A stretch of DNA of 10,558 nucleotides from Methanobacteriota archaeon (GTDB lineage Archaea; Methanobacteriota; Methanobacteria; Methanobacteriales; Methanobacteriaceae): NCBI GenBank assembly GCA_023430285.1, contig JAEZAV010000118.1, positions 1 to 10,558 on the forward strand, written 5' to 3'. Below, piece after piece: positions 1-5,045 of this stretch. The position numbers and the translations under genes are program-made. The first letter of the stretch is position 1, and each line of letters opens with the position of its first letter. The notes under the pieces are model-generated. The model was not told where the DNA came from, made no database searches, and saw only the letters and a list, made by a program, of their open reading frames with translations.

Positions 1-381
1 TGGTATGTTTACCTTGCAAAACCTGGATGGGCCCCTCCAAACTGGGTAGTAGGTCCAATATGGAGCACATTATATATTTTAATTGGAACAGCTCTGTTTC
101 TTATTTGGAGGAAAGGTTTGGGAAGAAAAGATGTACAGATGGCCCTGGTTGTCTTTGCTGTTCAACTCATAATAAATGTGGCCTGGTCACTGGTATTCTT
201 CGGCTCCCACAGCATATTCGGCGGCCTAGTGATGGTAATACTCCTATGGATAGCAATTCTAATCAACATATTTGTATTCTACCGCATATCCAAACCTGCT
301 GGACTGCTTTTAATCCCCTACTTAGTCTGGGTGACCATAGCAGCTTACTTGCAGTACAACCTGTTTATACTAAACCCATAA
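1..381 (+). CDS. tspO: TspO/MBR family membrane protein (5' end missing)
   Basis: The frame is open from the first base and ends at TAA 379-381, giving 126 residues of a family that is usually about 150-160. The visible part starts at the family signature: WYxxLxKPxWxPPNWVxGPIWSxLY occupies the first 25 or so residues, so roughly the first transmembrane helix lies outside the window. Four hydrophobic helices follow (about residues 18-35, 46-63, 70-90 and 97-118), with the conserved NVAWSLxFFG stretch in the second. TspO proteins are five-helix membrane proteins that bind porphyrins, heme and other hydrophobic ligands; the role in methanogens is not established. No internal ATG gives a plausible complete protein: the ATG at 118 would delete the signature. 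It converges on the metallo-hydrolase gene. The family call is secure; the true start cannot be seen. Confidence 0.93.
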   Translation, partial: WYVYLAKPGWAPPNWVVGPIWSTLYILIGTALFLIWRKGLGRKDVQMALVVFAVQLIINVAWSLVFFGSHSIFGGLVMVILLWIAILINIFVFYRISKPAGLLLIPYLVWVTIAAYLQYNLFILNP

Positions 382-390
382 ATTCATACC

Positions 391-407
391 TTTTTTTTAC
401 TCTTTTT
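391..407 (+). terminator. T-tract terminator of tspO
   Basis: Eight T at 391-398 and a second run of five T at 402-406 begin ten bases after the TspO stop. Archaeal RNA polymerase terminates at such oligo-T tracts. The inverted repeat at 424-453 lies just beyond. Confidence 0.6.
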
Positions 408-423
408 AAGGATTCATAAACAC

Positions 424-453
424 AAATTTATACCAGTAACCAAGTATAAATTT
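424..453. repeat. Perfect 10-bp inverted repeat between convergent genes
   Basis: AAATTTATAC at 424-433 and GTATAAATTT at 444-453 are exact reverse complements separated by ten bases. The right arm overlaps the stop codon of the metallo-hydrolase gene on the minus strand (452-454) by two bases. It could form a hairpin at the 3' end of either transcript. On the minus strand no T tract follows, so it is not a classical terminator for that gene. Confidence 0.6.
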
Positions 454-1180
454 ATTTTAAAATATTTGCAATGCTCTCATGGGGATTGTCTGTGTACAGG
501 CCACCGTGGTAGGTTATGATATTTTCCACATCAAATTTTAACAATTTCTGGAGTGAGCCGAGTGCAGTTTCGTAATCTCCTTCCATTAGTATATCCTTCC
601 TTGGCCCAGTCAAGGTTCCATCTGTTATGTTCATTGCATCACCAACAATCAAGGTTTTACTTGGGTGGTGGTAAAGACAGATATGTCCTGGTGTGTGTCC
701 TGGTGTGTGTATGACTGTTATACCGCCAGCATAGTCTAATTCCTCATCATCACTCAATGATGTGTTCACGGCAACGGTTCTGAAATTTTCATACGTTTGT
801 TTCACCATTTTTCTTCTATCTTCAGGCAAGAGATTTAAAAAATTTGCATTTAACCTTACAAGAGGTTTTTCTCCCTGGATATAGGGTTTATCATCTTCAT
901 GGGTCATTACCTCAATTGGATGTTGGGATGCTTCAACCACTTCTGCTAGACCACCGAAGTGATCTAGATCTTGATGAGTGATAATTACCTTGTTAACCTT
1001 GTTGAAATCCAAACCTTCCCTACTAAATGAATCTTTTAATACTCCTAACTGTCCACCGTATCCCACATCCACAAGCACCATATTCTCCGAGTCCCACATA
1101 ACAGTGGGATACATGAACATACCTGGAACGGTACCCGCAATTTCAAGCATGACAATTCCTGCATCGATCTTCAAAAACAA
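452..1180 (-). CDS. Metallo-beta-lactamase fold hydrolase
   Basis: This is a 242-residue single-domain metallo-beta-lactamase protein, the usual length for the stand-alone hydrolase family. The metal motifs are visible: HQDLDH at 69-74, where the second His of the textbook HxHxDH is an Asp; HTPGHTPGH at 158-166; GD at 180-181, with Asp181 as bridging ligand; and YHGG at 224-227. The Asp variant is common in the YflN-like branch. The substrate cannot be read from the sequence. Start choice: TTG at 1180 has GGGGG only two bases upstream. A second TTG two codons later (1174-1172), giving a protein starting MKIDAGIVML, is eight bases from the same GGGGG and fits initiation better. ATG at 1150 has no such site. 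An ATTATA-like box near 1221-1231 is a possible promoter. The gene faces away from the small membrane gene at 1438 and converges with tspO. Confidence 0.92.
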   Translation of the reverse strand: MFLKIDAGIVMLEIAGTVPGMFMYPTVMWDSENMVLVDVGYGGQLGVLKDSFSREGLDFNKVNKVIITHQDLDHFGGLAEVVEASQHPIEVMTHEDDKPYIQGEKPLVRLNANFLNLLPEDRRKMVKQTYENFRTVAVNTSLSDDEELDYAGGITVIHTPGHTPGHICLYHHPSKTLIVGDAMNITDGTLTGPRKDILMEGDYETALGSLQKLLKFDVENIITYHGGLYTDNPHESIANILK

Positions 1181-1360
1181 TTCCCCCTAACTCTAATAAT
1201 TGTAAAACCAATTTATTCAAGGTATAATAAGTTTCAACAGATTAAAGTAACTTTCATAGATATTTTTTTTTGAATGATTATGTAACTTATGATTTTAAAG
1301 ATCTGTTAATCTGGAACACTTTCATTTCCTTCAGTTTGAACTTGATTAATTATGATTGGA

Positions 1361-1370
1361 CTAAATATTT
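1361..1370 (+). promoter_or_regulatory. Possible TATA box for the 83-aa membrane protein gene
   Basis: CTAAATATTT lies about 70 bases upstream of the ATG at 1438, placing transcription start near 1390. A promoter here argues against an upstream TTG (1270) as the gene start. Only the box is visible; no clear BRE was seen. Confidence 0.35.
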
Positions 1371-1437
1371 AGAACATAACTTACTATACAACAATATTAA
1401 ACAAAATATTAAAATAAACTCAGTGGGGATAAAATTT

Positions 1438-1689
1438 ATGGCATTCGACATTACAACTACTTTAAACTTGTGCTTCGATTTAATAATTGTTGTTTTAGGA
1501 TTACTGGCATTTAAACGCAAACAATATGTACTTGCTCTTTATGTAGCTCTTGGATTTGCGATGTTTGCAATTTCATATGTGGAAATGATGCTGGGACTCT
1601 CAAGCCAAAATATCTCGGTAGTATTCCTTAGAATATTGGGATATCTGGTTATAATCTATGCCCTTCTTAAGGAAGTTATCCTTAAGTAA
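1438..1689 (+). CDS. Small three-helix membrane protein, 83 aa, unknown function
   Basis: I do not recognise the family. From ATG 1438 the protein is 83 residues and consists almost entirely of three hydrophobic segments: about 10-24, a short KRKQ cytoplasmic loop, 28-50, and 57-79, ending in KEVILK. The positive KRK loop suggests that the N terminus faces outside. The frame is open upstream to a TTG at 1270, but those extra 56 residues are polar, Asn/Tyr/Leu-rich and lack a ribosome binding site. The ATG at 1438 follows GTGGGGAT at a spacing of about seven bases and a TATA-like box at 1361. The last codons form half of a terminator hairpin. It stands alone between two divergently placed minus-strand genes, and nothing nearby indicates its role. 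Confidence 0.72.
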   Translation: MAFDITTTLNLCFDLIIVVLGLLAFKRKQYVLALYVALGFAMFAISYVEMMLGLSSQNISVVFLRILGYLVIIYALLKEVILK

Positions 1690-1700
1690 ACATTTTTTTT
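1666..1700 (+). terminator. Hairpin plus T8 terminator overlapping the end of the CDS
   Basis: CTTAAGGA (1666-1673) and TCCTTAAG (1679-1686) are a perfect 8-bp inverted repeat with a five-base loop. The second arm ends directly before the TAA stop (1687-1689), so the stem is built from the last codons of the gene. Eight T follow at 1693-1700. This is the layout of a bacterial intrinsic terminator with a six-base gap between stem and T tract. Confidence 0.75.
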
Positions 1701-1754
1701 GCTCAGTAGAATCCTGTAATCAAGTGAAGGTCTAGTAAATGAAATCTGATAACT

Positions 1755-1779
1755 AAAAAACAACTTAAAATCAATTAAG
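1755..1779 (-). terminator. Short hairpin at the stop codon plus T6, FxLYD-like gene
   Basis: On the minus strand CTTAA (1779-1775) and TTAAG (1768-1764) can pair around a six-base loop. The first arm contains the stop codon at 1777-1775, and six T follow at 1760-1755. The stem is only five AT-rich pairs, so the pairing may be chance; the T tract is the firmer part. Confidence 0.4.
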
Positions 1780-2152
1780 ACACGATTTTTGCACTTAAAA
1801 CTTGTATTTGGCCAGCTACAACTGCAGACTCATTTTTTAATGATACATTATATTCTACATTAGAATAATTGCTCATGTGGGGGATTTCAATATTTTCAGA
1901 ATCAACAACCTGGCCATGTTCGTCAATTCCAGCAATGTTTACCATTACATTGGAAAATGTATGTGCTGAATTATCCCTTAATGTGCCTGTGATATAAACA
2001 GAACTTCTATTTGGGGCGGGAGTAATTTTGGGAGTGTTGTATTCAACAATTTCATAAACTAATATTTCATTAGAATTTTCATAGTAACCAATTACTGCCA
2101 ACGAACACACACAGGATATGTATATTATTAGAAATATTACTGGGACATTCAT
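1775..2152 (-). CDS. Membrane-anchored FxLYD-like protein, 125 aa
   Basis: The protein has an N-terminal hydrophobic anchor (about residues 3-23, ending in IGYY) and a soluble domain outside the membrane. Residues 50-125 resemble the FxLYD/DUF3426 type of small beta-sandwich: SVYITGTLRDNSAHTFSNVMVNIAGIDEHG, then a VVDSENIEIP strand and an alternating C-terminal strand. The pattern 'tilt, new strand, D..G.vv.s' is typical of that fold, but the FxLYD motif itself is not intact, so this is a fold-level call. The start was set at ATG 2152 because GGTGA lies five bases upstream; an in-frame TTG at 2176 has no such site and would add eight residues. The partner is unknown. A palindrome sits at its predicted transcription start. 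It converges with the 83-aa membrane gene and is divergent from the DUF3788 gene. Confidence 0.8.
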   Translation of the reverse strand: MNVPVIFLIIYISCVCSLAVIGYYENSNEILVYEIVEYNTPKITPAPNRSSVYITGTLRDNSAHTFSNVMVNIAGIDEHGQVVDSENIEIPHMSNYSNVEYNVSLKNESAVVAGQIQVLSAKIVS

Positions 2153-2174
2153 CCTTTTCACCAAAACATCTAAC

Positions 2175-2199
2175 AATTAATGGGAAGTACCCATCAATT
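2175..2199 (-). promoter_or_regulatory. Operator-like inverted repeat upstream of the FxLYD-like gene
   Basis: AATTAATGGG (2175-2184) and CCCATCAATT (2190-2199) pair at nine of ten positions around a five-base centre. On the minus strand it starts next to a TATA-rich box (about 2213-2203) and covers the expected transcription start near 2183, ending 23 bases before the ATG. It may be a repressor site or a leader hairpin. Confidence 0.4.
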
Positions 2200-2759
2200 A
2201 TTATAATATATATTGCTCGTGTTATATATTCTCATCGGTCATTTCTTCTCCGTATCTTGCTTTAATAATATTCTCATGAGTTATTATCAACTGCTTTCTT
2301 CTTAAGAGCATATTTTTCCATAAATTAAAGATTTATCGGTTAAATATATCATTAAAATTTATTCTCAAAATTTCAAATCCTTCGAAATATCGATAAGGTT
2401 ATTTATAAAATAAACATAAGTCAAATTAGGGGTAAATAGAAAAATCTATCTGAAAAAATAGGTTTACCACATCTTTAAACAGGGCCATAGATTAAATTTA
2501 TAAACTTATATAATTGATAATTTTATTATTGCATGTTAAATTCCAAATTAGATTGTAATTAGAATATTTTGATAATTTAAATGTTTATTTACTGAATAAT
2601 TTAATAGTGGTTATGATTTTAATTGTGTTCGCAAGCTATTGATTTGGTTTGATAATATGTTTTTAGGGATGAATTTTACGAGCTACAATAAAAAAAATAT
2701 TTGTTGAAATCTGCTATTTTCATTTAATATAAATTTTAGTTAAAAGGGAATTTGATGAT
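2200..2759. other. Gene-free AT-rich spacer with TATA-like boxes
   Basis: About 560 bases hold no open frame longer than a few tens of codons on either strand and have an A/T richness well above the flanking genes. Two good archaeal box-A-like elements on the plus strand, TTTATAAAA at 2402-2410 and TTTATAAAC at 2497-2505, have no gene directly downstream. GGTAAA (2431-2436) and TTTACC (2463-2468) could pair just after the expected start from the first box. There is no tRNA, no repeat array and no recognisable transposon remnant. It may simply hold promoters for the divergent genes, or an unannotated small RNA. Confidence 0.4.
2723..2734 (+). promoter_or_regulatory. Probable TATA box of the DUF3788 gene
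   Basis: TTTAATATAAAT lies about 26-37 bases upstream of the ATG at 2760. Using the usual 25-base distance, transcription would start within a few bases of the start codon, so the mRNA may be nearly leaderless. This fits the lack of a strong ribosome binding site; only TGATGAT precedes the ATG. Confidence 0.5.
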
Positions 2760-3173
2760 ATGAGTTGGGGAGTATTCACTGATAAAGAAATTAAACCGTC
2801 TGATAAACATGTTTACCAATCTCTTGGAGGGGTTAAACCTTTATGGGACACAATAGTTAGTTTTGTAGAGGAGAAGTACGGAGTCGATGGGGAGTTCATA
2901 TTCTACGGCAAAAATTTTGGATGGGCCTTGAGATACAGAAAGTCAGGAAGAGTTCTAATAGCATTGTATCCTGGAAATGAAGAGTACACCGTTCAAATAA
3001 TCTTAAACAAAACTCAAATTGAGGAAGTAATGGAATCGAATATTACATTAGAAACCAGAGAACTGATAGAACGAACAACCATGATACGTGAGGGAAAATG
3101 GCTCTATCTAAAGGTTGATAAAGAAAGGGATCTAGATGAAATAAAAACTTTGATAACTGCAAGATCCCACTAG
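2760..3173 (+). CDS. DUF3788 family protein
   Basis: The 137-residue protein matches the DUF3788 layout along its whole length: an N-terminal VFTDKEIKPS segment; LWDTIVSFVEEKYG at 28-41; the family core FYGKNFGWALRYRKSGRVLIALYP at 48-71; YTVQIILNK at 76-84; and the C-terminal GKWLYLKV...DLDEIKTLI block at 112-131. The family consists of small soluble cytoplasmic proteins found widely in bacteria and methanogens. Their biochemical function is not known to me, and no catalytic residues stand out. No signal peptide or membrane helix is present. The start is the first ATG of the frame and matches the family's usual N terminus. It is a single-gene unit that converges with the DUF169 gene. Confidence 0.88.
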   Translation: MSWGVFTDKEIKPSDKHVYQSLGGVKPLWDTIVSFVEEKYGVDGEFIFYGKNFGWALRYRKSGRVLIALYPGNEEYTVQIILNKTQIEEVMESNITLETRELIERTTMIREGKWLYLKVDKERDLDEIKTLITARSH

Positions 3174-3185
3174 GATTCCAGTTTT
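3155..3185 (+). terminator. Interrupted hairpin across the DUF3788 stop codon
   Basis: AACTG (3155-3159) pairs with CAGTT (3179-3183) and GATCC (3163-3167) with GGATT (3173-3177, one G-U pair), around a loop that contains the start of the stop codon TAG (3171-3173). Only four T follow, so termination here would be weak. A second hairpin, TGGGAC (3221-3226) with GTCCCA (3234-3239), and the T9 run at 3261-3269 give a stronger site downstream. Confidence 0.4.
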
Positions 3186-3220
3186 AAGCAATGATTTCTG
3201 AATAATAAAAAGTTGTTTAC

Positions 3221-3270
3221 TGGGACGTATTAAGTCCCATGTAAAAAAAATTGTTCTATATTTTTTTTTA
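3221..3270. terminator. Bidirectional terminator between the DUF3788 and DUF169 genes
   Basis: For the plus strand a hairpin (TGGGAC 3221-3226 / GTCCCA 3234-3239) precedes nine T at 3261-3269. For the minus strand the eight A at 3243-3250 give a T8 tract 18 bases after the DUF169 stop. The A run and T run themselves form a 9-bp stem (3242-3250 with 3262-3270) that includes the DUF169 stop codon at 3270-3268. One sequence can therefore end transcription from both sides. Confidence 0.6.
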
Positions 3271-3966
3271 AATATCTTCGGGTTCTCTTTCTTCCAATGC
3301 GTTTACAAGTTCGCTTAAATTTTCTCCATTCATACCAACAATAATTTCATCGGCCTGAACCTTTGCAAACTTCCTTGAACCGTAACATCCCAGTGTGAAA
3401 TTTGGTTTTCCTGTGTTGTAAGGGCCTGCAGTTGTATCGGAACATATGGATTGGATTCCTCCGAAGTTAGCTTCTAAACGGCCTCCCATACTGTAGAGCA
3501 TTCCCTGGGATATTTTCATGGCCTGCAATGGTTTTGCAATTATGATTACCACGTCTGGATCAAAGGGTGCACTTTCAAGGGGTGCATATGCTATTGCATC
3601 CATGATAGGTTCTATCTTTGGAATGGCATCAACAGTTCTTTTCGCAGCAGCTCTACTTGAAAATTTACCCATTGAATGGTGCATAGCACCTGTTTTAATC
3701 GGTCCTGGCATTTCCATGAGTCCAAGAGCACCTACACCCCCTTTACATCCTTGAAGTTCGGATGCAGTAGCGTAGAATATATCTCCCTTTGTTGCCATTT
3801 GAACCATTTCGCAATGCCTGTGTTCACCACCATCTACCCTTGCTATTTCCTCTGGAATCTCGGATTTATCTATAAATAACTTCACTGCAACTGGAGATAT
3901 TTCCAAATCTATCAGTTCCTTAATTTTTGAAGATAATGTTTCATTTTGTGTTTTATTGTAACTCAT
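3268..3966 (-). CDS. DUF169 family protein
   Basis: The 232-residue protein has the DUF169 layout: an N-terminal LIDLEISPVAVKLF block at 18-31; HRHCEMV at 49-55; ASELQGCKGGVGALGL at 68-83; a central AIPKIEPIMDAIAYAPLE segment at 114-131; PDVVIIIAKPLQAM at 137-150; and a C-terminal SICSDTTAGPY...LGCYGSRKFAKV region at 173-203. Four Cys at 52, 74, 175 and 194 lie in conserved blocks and could bind a metal or Fe-S cluster; this is inference, since no function is known to me for the family. It has no signal or membrane segment, so it is cytoplasmic. The ATG is preceded by GAGGTG eight bases upstream, a strong site. It lies 92 bases downstream of the DUF2149 gene on the same strand, separated by a T8 run, so it may be partly co-transcribed with that operon or have its own promoter. 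Confidence 0.88.
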   Translation of the reverse strand: MSYNKTQNETLSSKIKELIDLEISPVAVKLFIDKSEIPEEIARVDGGEHRHCEMVQMATKGDIFYATASELQGCKGGVGALGLMEMPGPIKTGAMHHSMGKFSSRAAAKRTVDAIPKIEPIMDAIAYAPLESAPFDPDVVIIIAKPLQAMKISQGMLYSMGGRLEANFGGIQSICSDTTAGPYNTGKPNFTLGCYGSRKFAKVQADEIIVGMNGENLSELVNALEEREPEDI

Positions 3967-4028
3967 TGTAAATCCACCTCAATCTTAATTATTATTTGTA
4001 AAAAACTTTCTAGCTCTGTAGATCCCCC

Positions 4029-4062
4029 AAAAAAAAGGATATGGATATTGATGTTCTATCAA
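4029..4062 (-). terminator. Stop-codon hairpin plus T8 at the end of the DUF2162-ExbB-DUF2149 operon
   Basis: On the minus strand TTGAT (4062-4058), which contains the TGA stop, pairs with ATCAA (4052-4048) around a five-base loop. Eight T follow at 4036-4029. The stem is short, and the gap from stem to T tract is 11 bases. The T tract alone would serve as an archaeal terminator. Confidence 0.5.
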
Positions 4063-4391
4063 CCACCAACCATTATCATTTTACCTGTTCCAGGATCCTT
4101 GTAGACAGTTCCAACCTGTTGGAAGCCGGATCCTGTTCCTGAAACTGTTTGTGGGGTTGCATTGACAACTTTACCTTCTTGGAGTTCAACTGTTTGCTGC
4201 ACACTTTGCATGATGGCTTTTTTCTCTTCTGGAGATGCATCGCTGAAAACAATGCTCTGCATTCCGAATGACATCACAGTAAATATTAAAAAGCCAACAG
4301 CCAGTACTAGCATGCAGTCAACCATGTTAACTGCGTAGGCCATGGGGTCTATGTCTTCAGTTTCAGTTAGTTTTTTTCGTTTCCTTAGCAT
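4059..4391 (-). CDS. DUF2149 protein, probable ExbD-like subunit
   Basis: A 110-residue protein of the DUF2149 family with a short basic cytoplasmic N terminus (RKRKK), one transmembrane helix at about 21-43, and a roughly 65-residue domain outside the membrane. The sequence entering the helix, AVNMVDCMLVLAVGFLIF at 20-37, resembles the start of the ExbD/TolR helix, and Asp25 plus the following MLVL fall at the same index as Asp25 and MLVL of E. coli ExbD, whose Asp is needed for proton use. That alignment is my reading and not a published family assignment. The outer domain is Gln/Gly/Thr-rich and ends in KMIMVGG. ATG 4391 is preceded by GGAGGT at eight bases. Its start overlaps the end of the ExbB-like gene by 29 bases, so the two are translationally linked and should be made together. 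Confidence 0.9.
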   Translation of the reverse strand: MLRKRKKLTETEDIDPMAYAVNMVDCMLVLAVGFLIFTVMSFGMQSIVFSDASPEEKKAIMQSVQQTVELQEGKVVNATPQTVSGTGSGFQQVGTVYKDPGTGKMIMVGG

Positions 4392-5028
4392 TTTCTAATA
4401 CCTCCAGTATTGATTCTGCTAAAGCCTCTAAAGTTGAAATCTGATCCTCGTACCATCGTTTTCTAACCTTTGAAATGGTGTAGGCTATGGCTGCAGATGT
4501 TAAACCAAGTATTGCAGCGTCAAATGCAATTATTAAGTTTTGGGACAGTGTGTTTATATCCCCAGCACCTAACGCAGCTAAACCAGGACCCATGGGTATC
4601 AAGGTTGCTATTAATCCCAGTGCAGGACCGATTTTTGCTATGATATCGGTTTTTTCAGTTCTCTTAATGGCCTTCAGTTCTTCTTCTTCTATCATCTTTC
4701 TGGCCATGACTTCCCTGGATTTATCTCCAATACCAGTGCTCCCAGCAAGTTTGATCAATATTTCCTTTTGCTCCTTGGGAAGAACACTGGTGTTAACGAC
4801 GTTCTCAATATTTTCAGGGGTGCCTGGATCAGAGATCTTGTTAATGAAATTCTCAACTTCTATAAATTCTGTTTTCTTTCGCATGGAGTACTCTGAAATT
4901 ATTCCTCCAGCTTCTATAACAACGTAAACCAGCACTGCCAAGAGTATGACAAGTACTGGCATGAGTAAACTTTGAGCAACAACGTAAAGTGTGCTGTTTA
5001 TGAATTCACTACCTGGAATTGCCGTTAT
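4363..5028 (-). CDS. MotA/TolQ/ExbB proton channel family protein, probable AUA start
   Basis: An ExbB-type membrane protein. Numbered from the first ATG (4962) there are 199 residues: helix 1 at 3-18, a cytoplasmic stretch at 25-110, then IGPALGLIATLIPMGPGLAAL (111-131) and the third helix IIAFDAAILGLTSAAIAYTI (144-163), followed by KVRKRWYEDQ and a helical tail. IGPALGLIATL and ILGL match the ExbB/MotA channel signature. Family members normally have about 20 more residues before helix 1. The frame is open upstream to a TAA at 5031-5029 and would encode ITAIPGSEFINSTLYVVAQSLL, which continues helix 1 naturally. No ATG, GTG or TTG lies in that stretch, but a perfect GGAGGTGAT sits four bases before an ATA codon at 5028-5026. 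The ATG at 4962 has no ribosome binding site. I therefore place the start at ATA 5028 (221 aa). A true AUA start or a single sequencing error (ATG read as ATA) are both possible. It begins five bases after the DUF2162 stop. Confidence 0.88.
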   Translation of the reverse strand: MTAIPGSEFINSTLYVVAQSLLMPVLVILLAVLVYVVIEAGGIISEYSMRKKTEFIEVENFINKISDPGTPENIENVVNTSVLPKEQKEILIKLAGSTGIGDKSREVMARKMIEEEELKAIKRTEKTDIIAKIGPALGLIATLIPMGPGLAALGAGDINTLSQNLIIAFDAAILGLTSAAIAYTISKVRKRWYEDQISTLEALAESILEVLENAKETKKTN

Positions 5029-5045
5029 TTAAATCACCTCCAAAT
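5029..5045 (-). promoter_or_regulatory. Perfect Shine-Dalgarno site for the ExbB-like gene
   Basis: GGAGGTGAT on the minus strand spans the last two sense codons and the stop of the DUF2162 gene (roughly 5041-5033). It is the full complement of the conserved 3' end of archaeal 16S rRNA. It would place initiation at about 5028-5024, where only ATA and ACG are in frame, and it decides the start of the downstream gene. Confidence 0.7.

Noticed and set aside
27..419. Open frame on the plus strand overlapping tspO
   Set aside because: Different frame from the clear TspO signature; cysteine-rich and without recognisable protein features.
1270..1437. 56-residue N-terminal extension of the small membrane protein from a TTG
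   Set aside because: There is no ribosome binding site, only a run of T before the TTG. The composition is unlike the rest of the protein, and a promoter-like box lies inside this stretch. ATG 1438 has a GGGG site.
2153..2176. TTG start of the FxLYD-like gene at 2176
   Set aside because: No ribosome binding site is found before it, whereas ATG 2152 has GGTGA five bases upstream and gives a normal membrane anchor.
2620..2640. GTTCGCAAGC, reminiscent of a tRNA T-arm
   Set aside because: No acceptor stem, D-arm or anticodon arm can be built around it.
2658..2708. 16-codon ATG frame before the DUF3788 gene
   Set aside because: Very short, no ribosome binding site, Asn/Lys-rich as expected by chance in AT-rich DNA.
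4487..4927. 146-codon plus-strand frame opposite the ExbB-like gene
   Set aside because: Ser/Ile-rich antisense shadow of a well-supported membrane protein gene, with no ribosome binding site.
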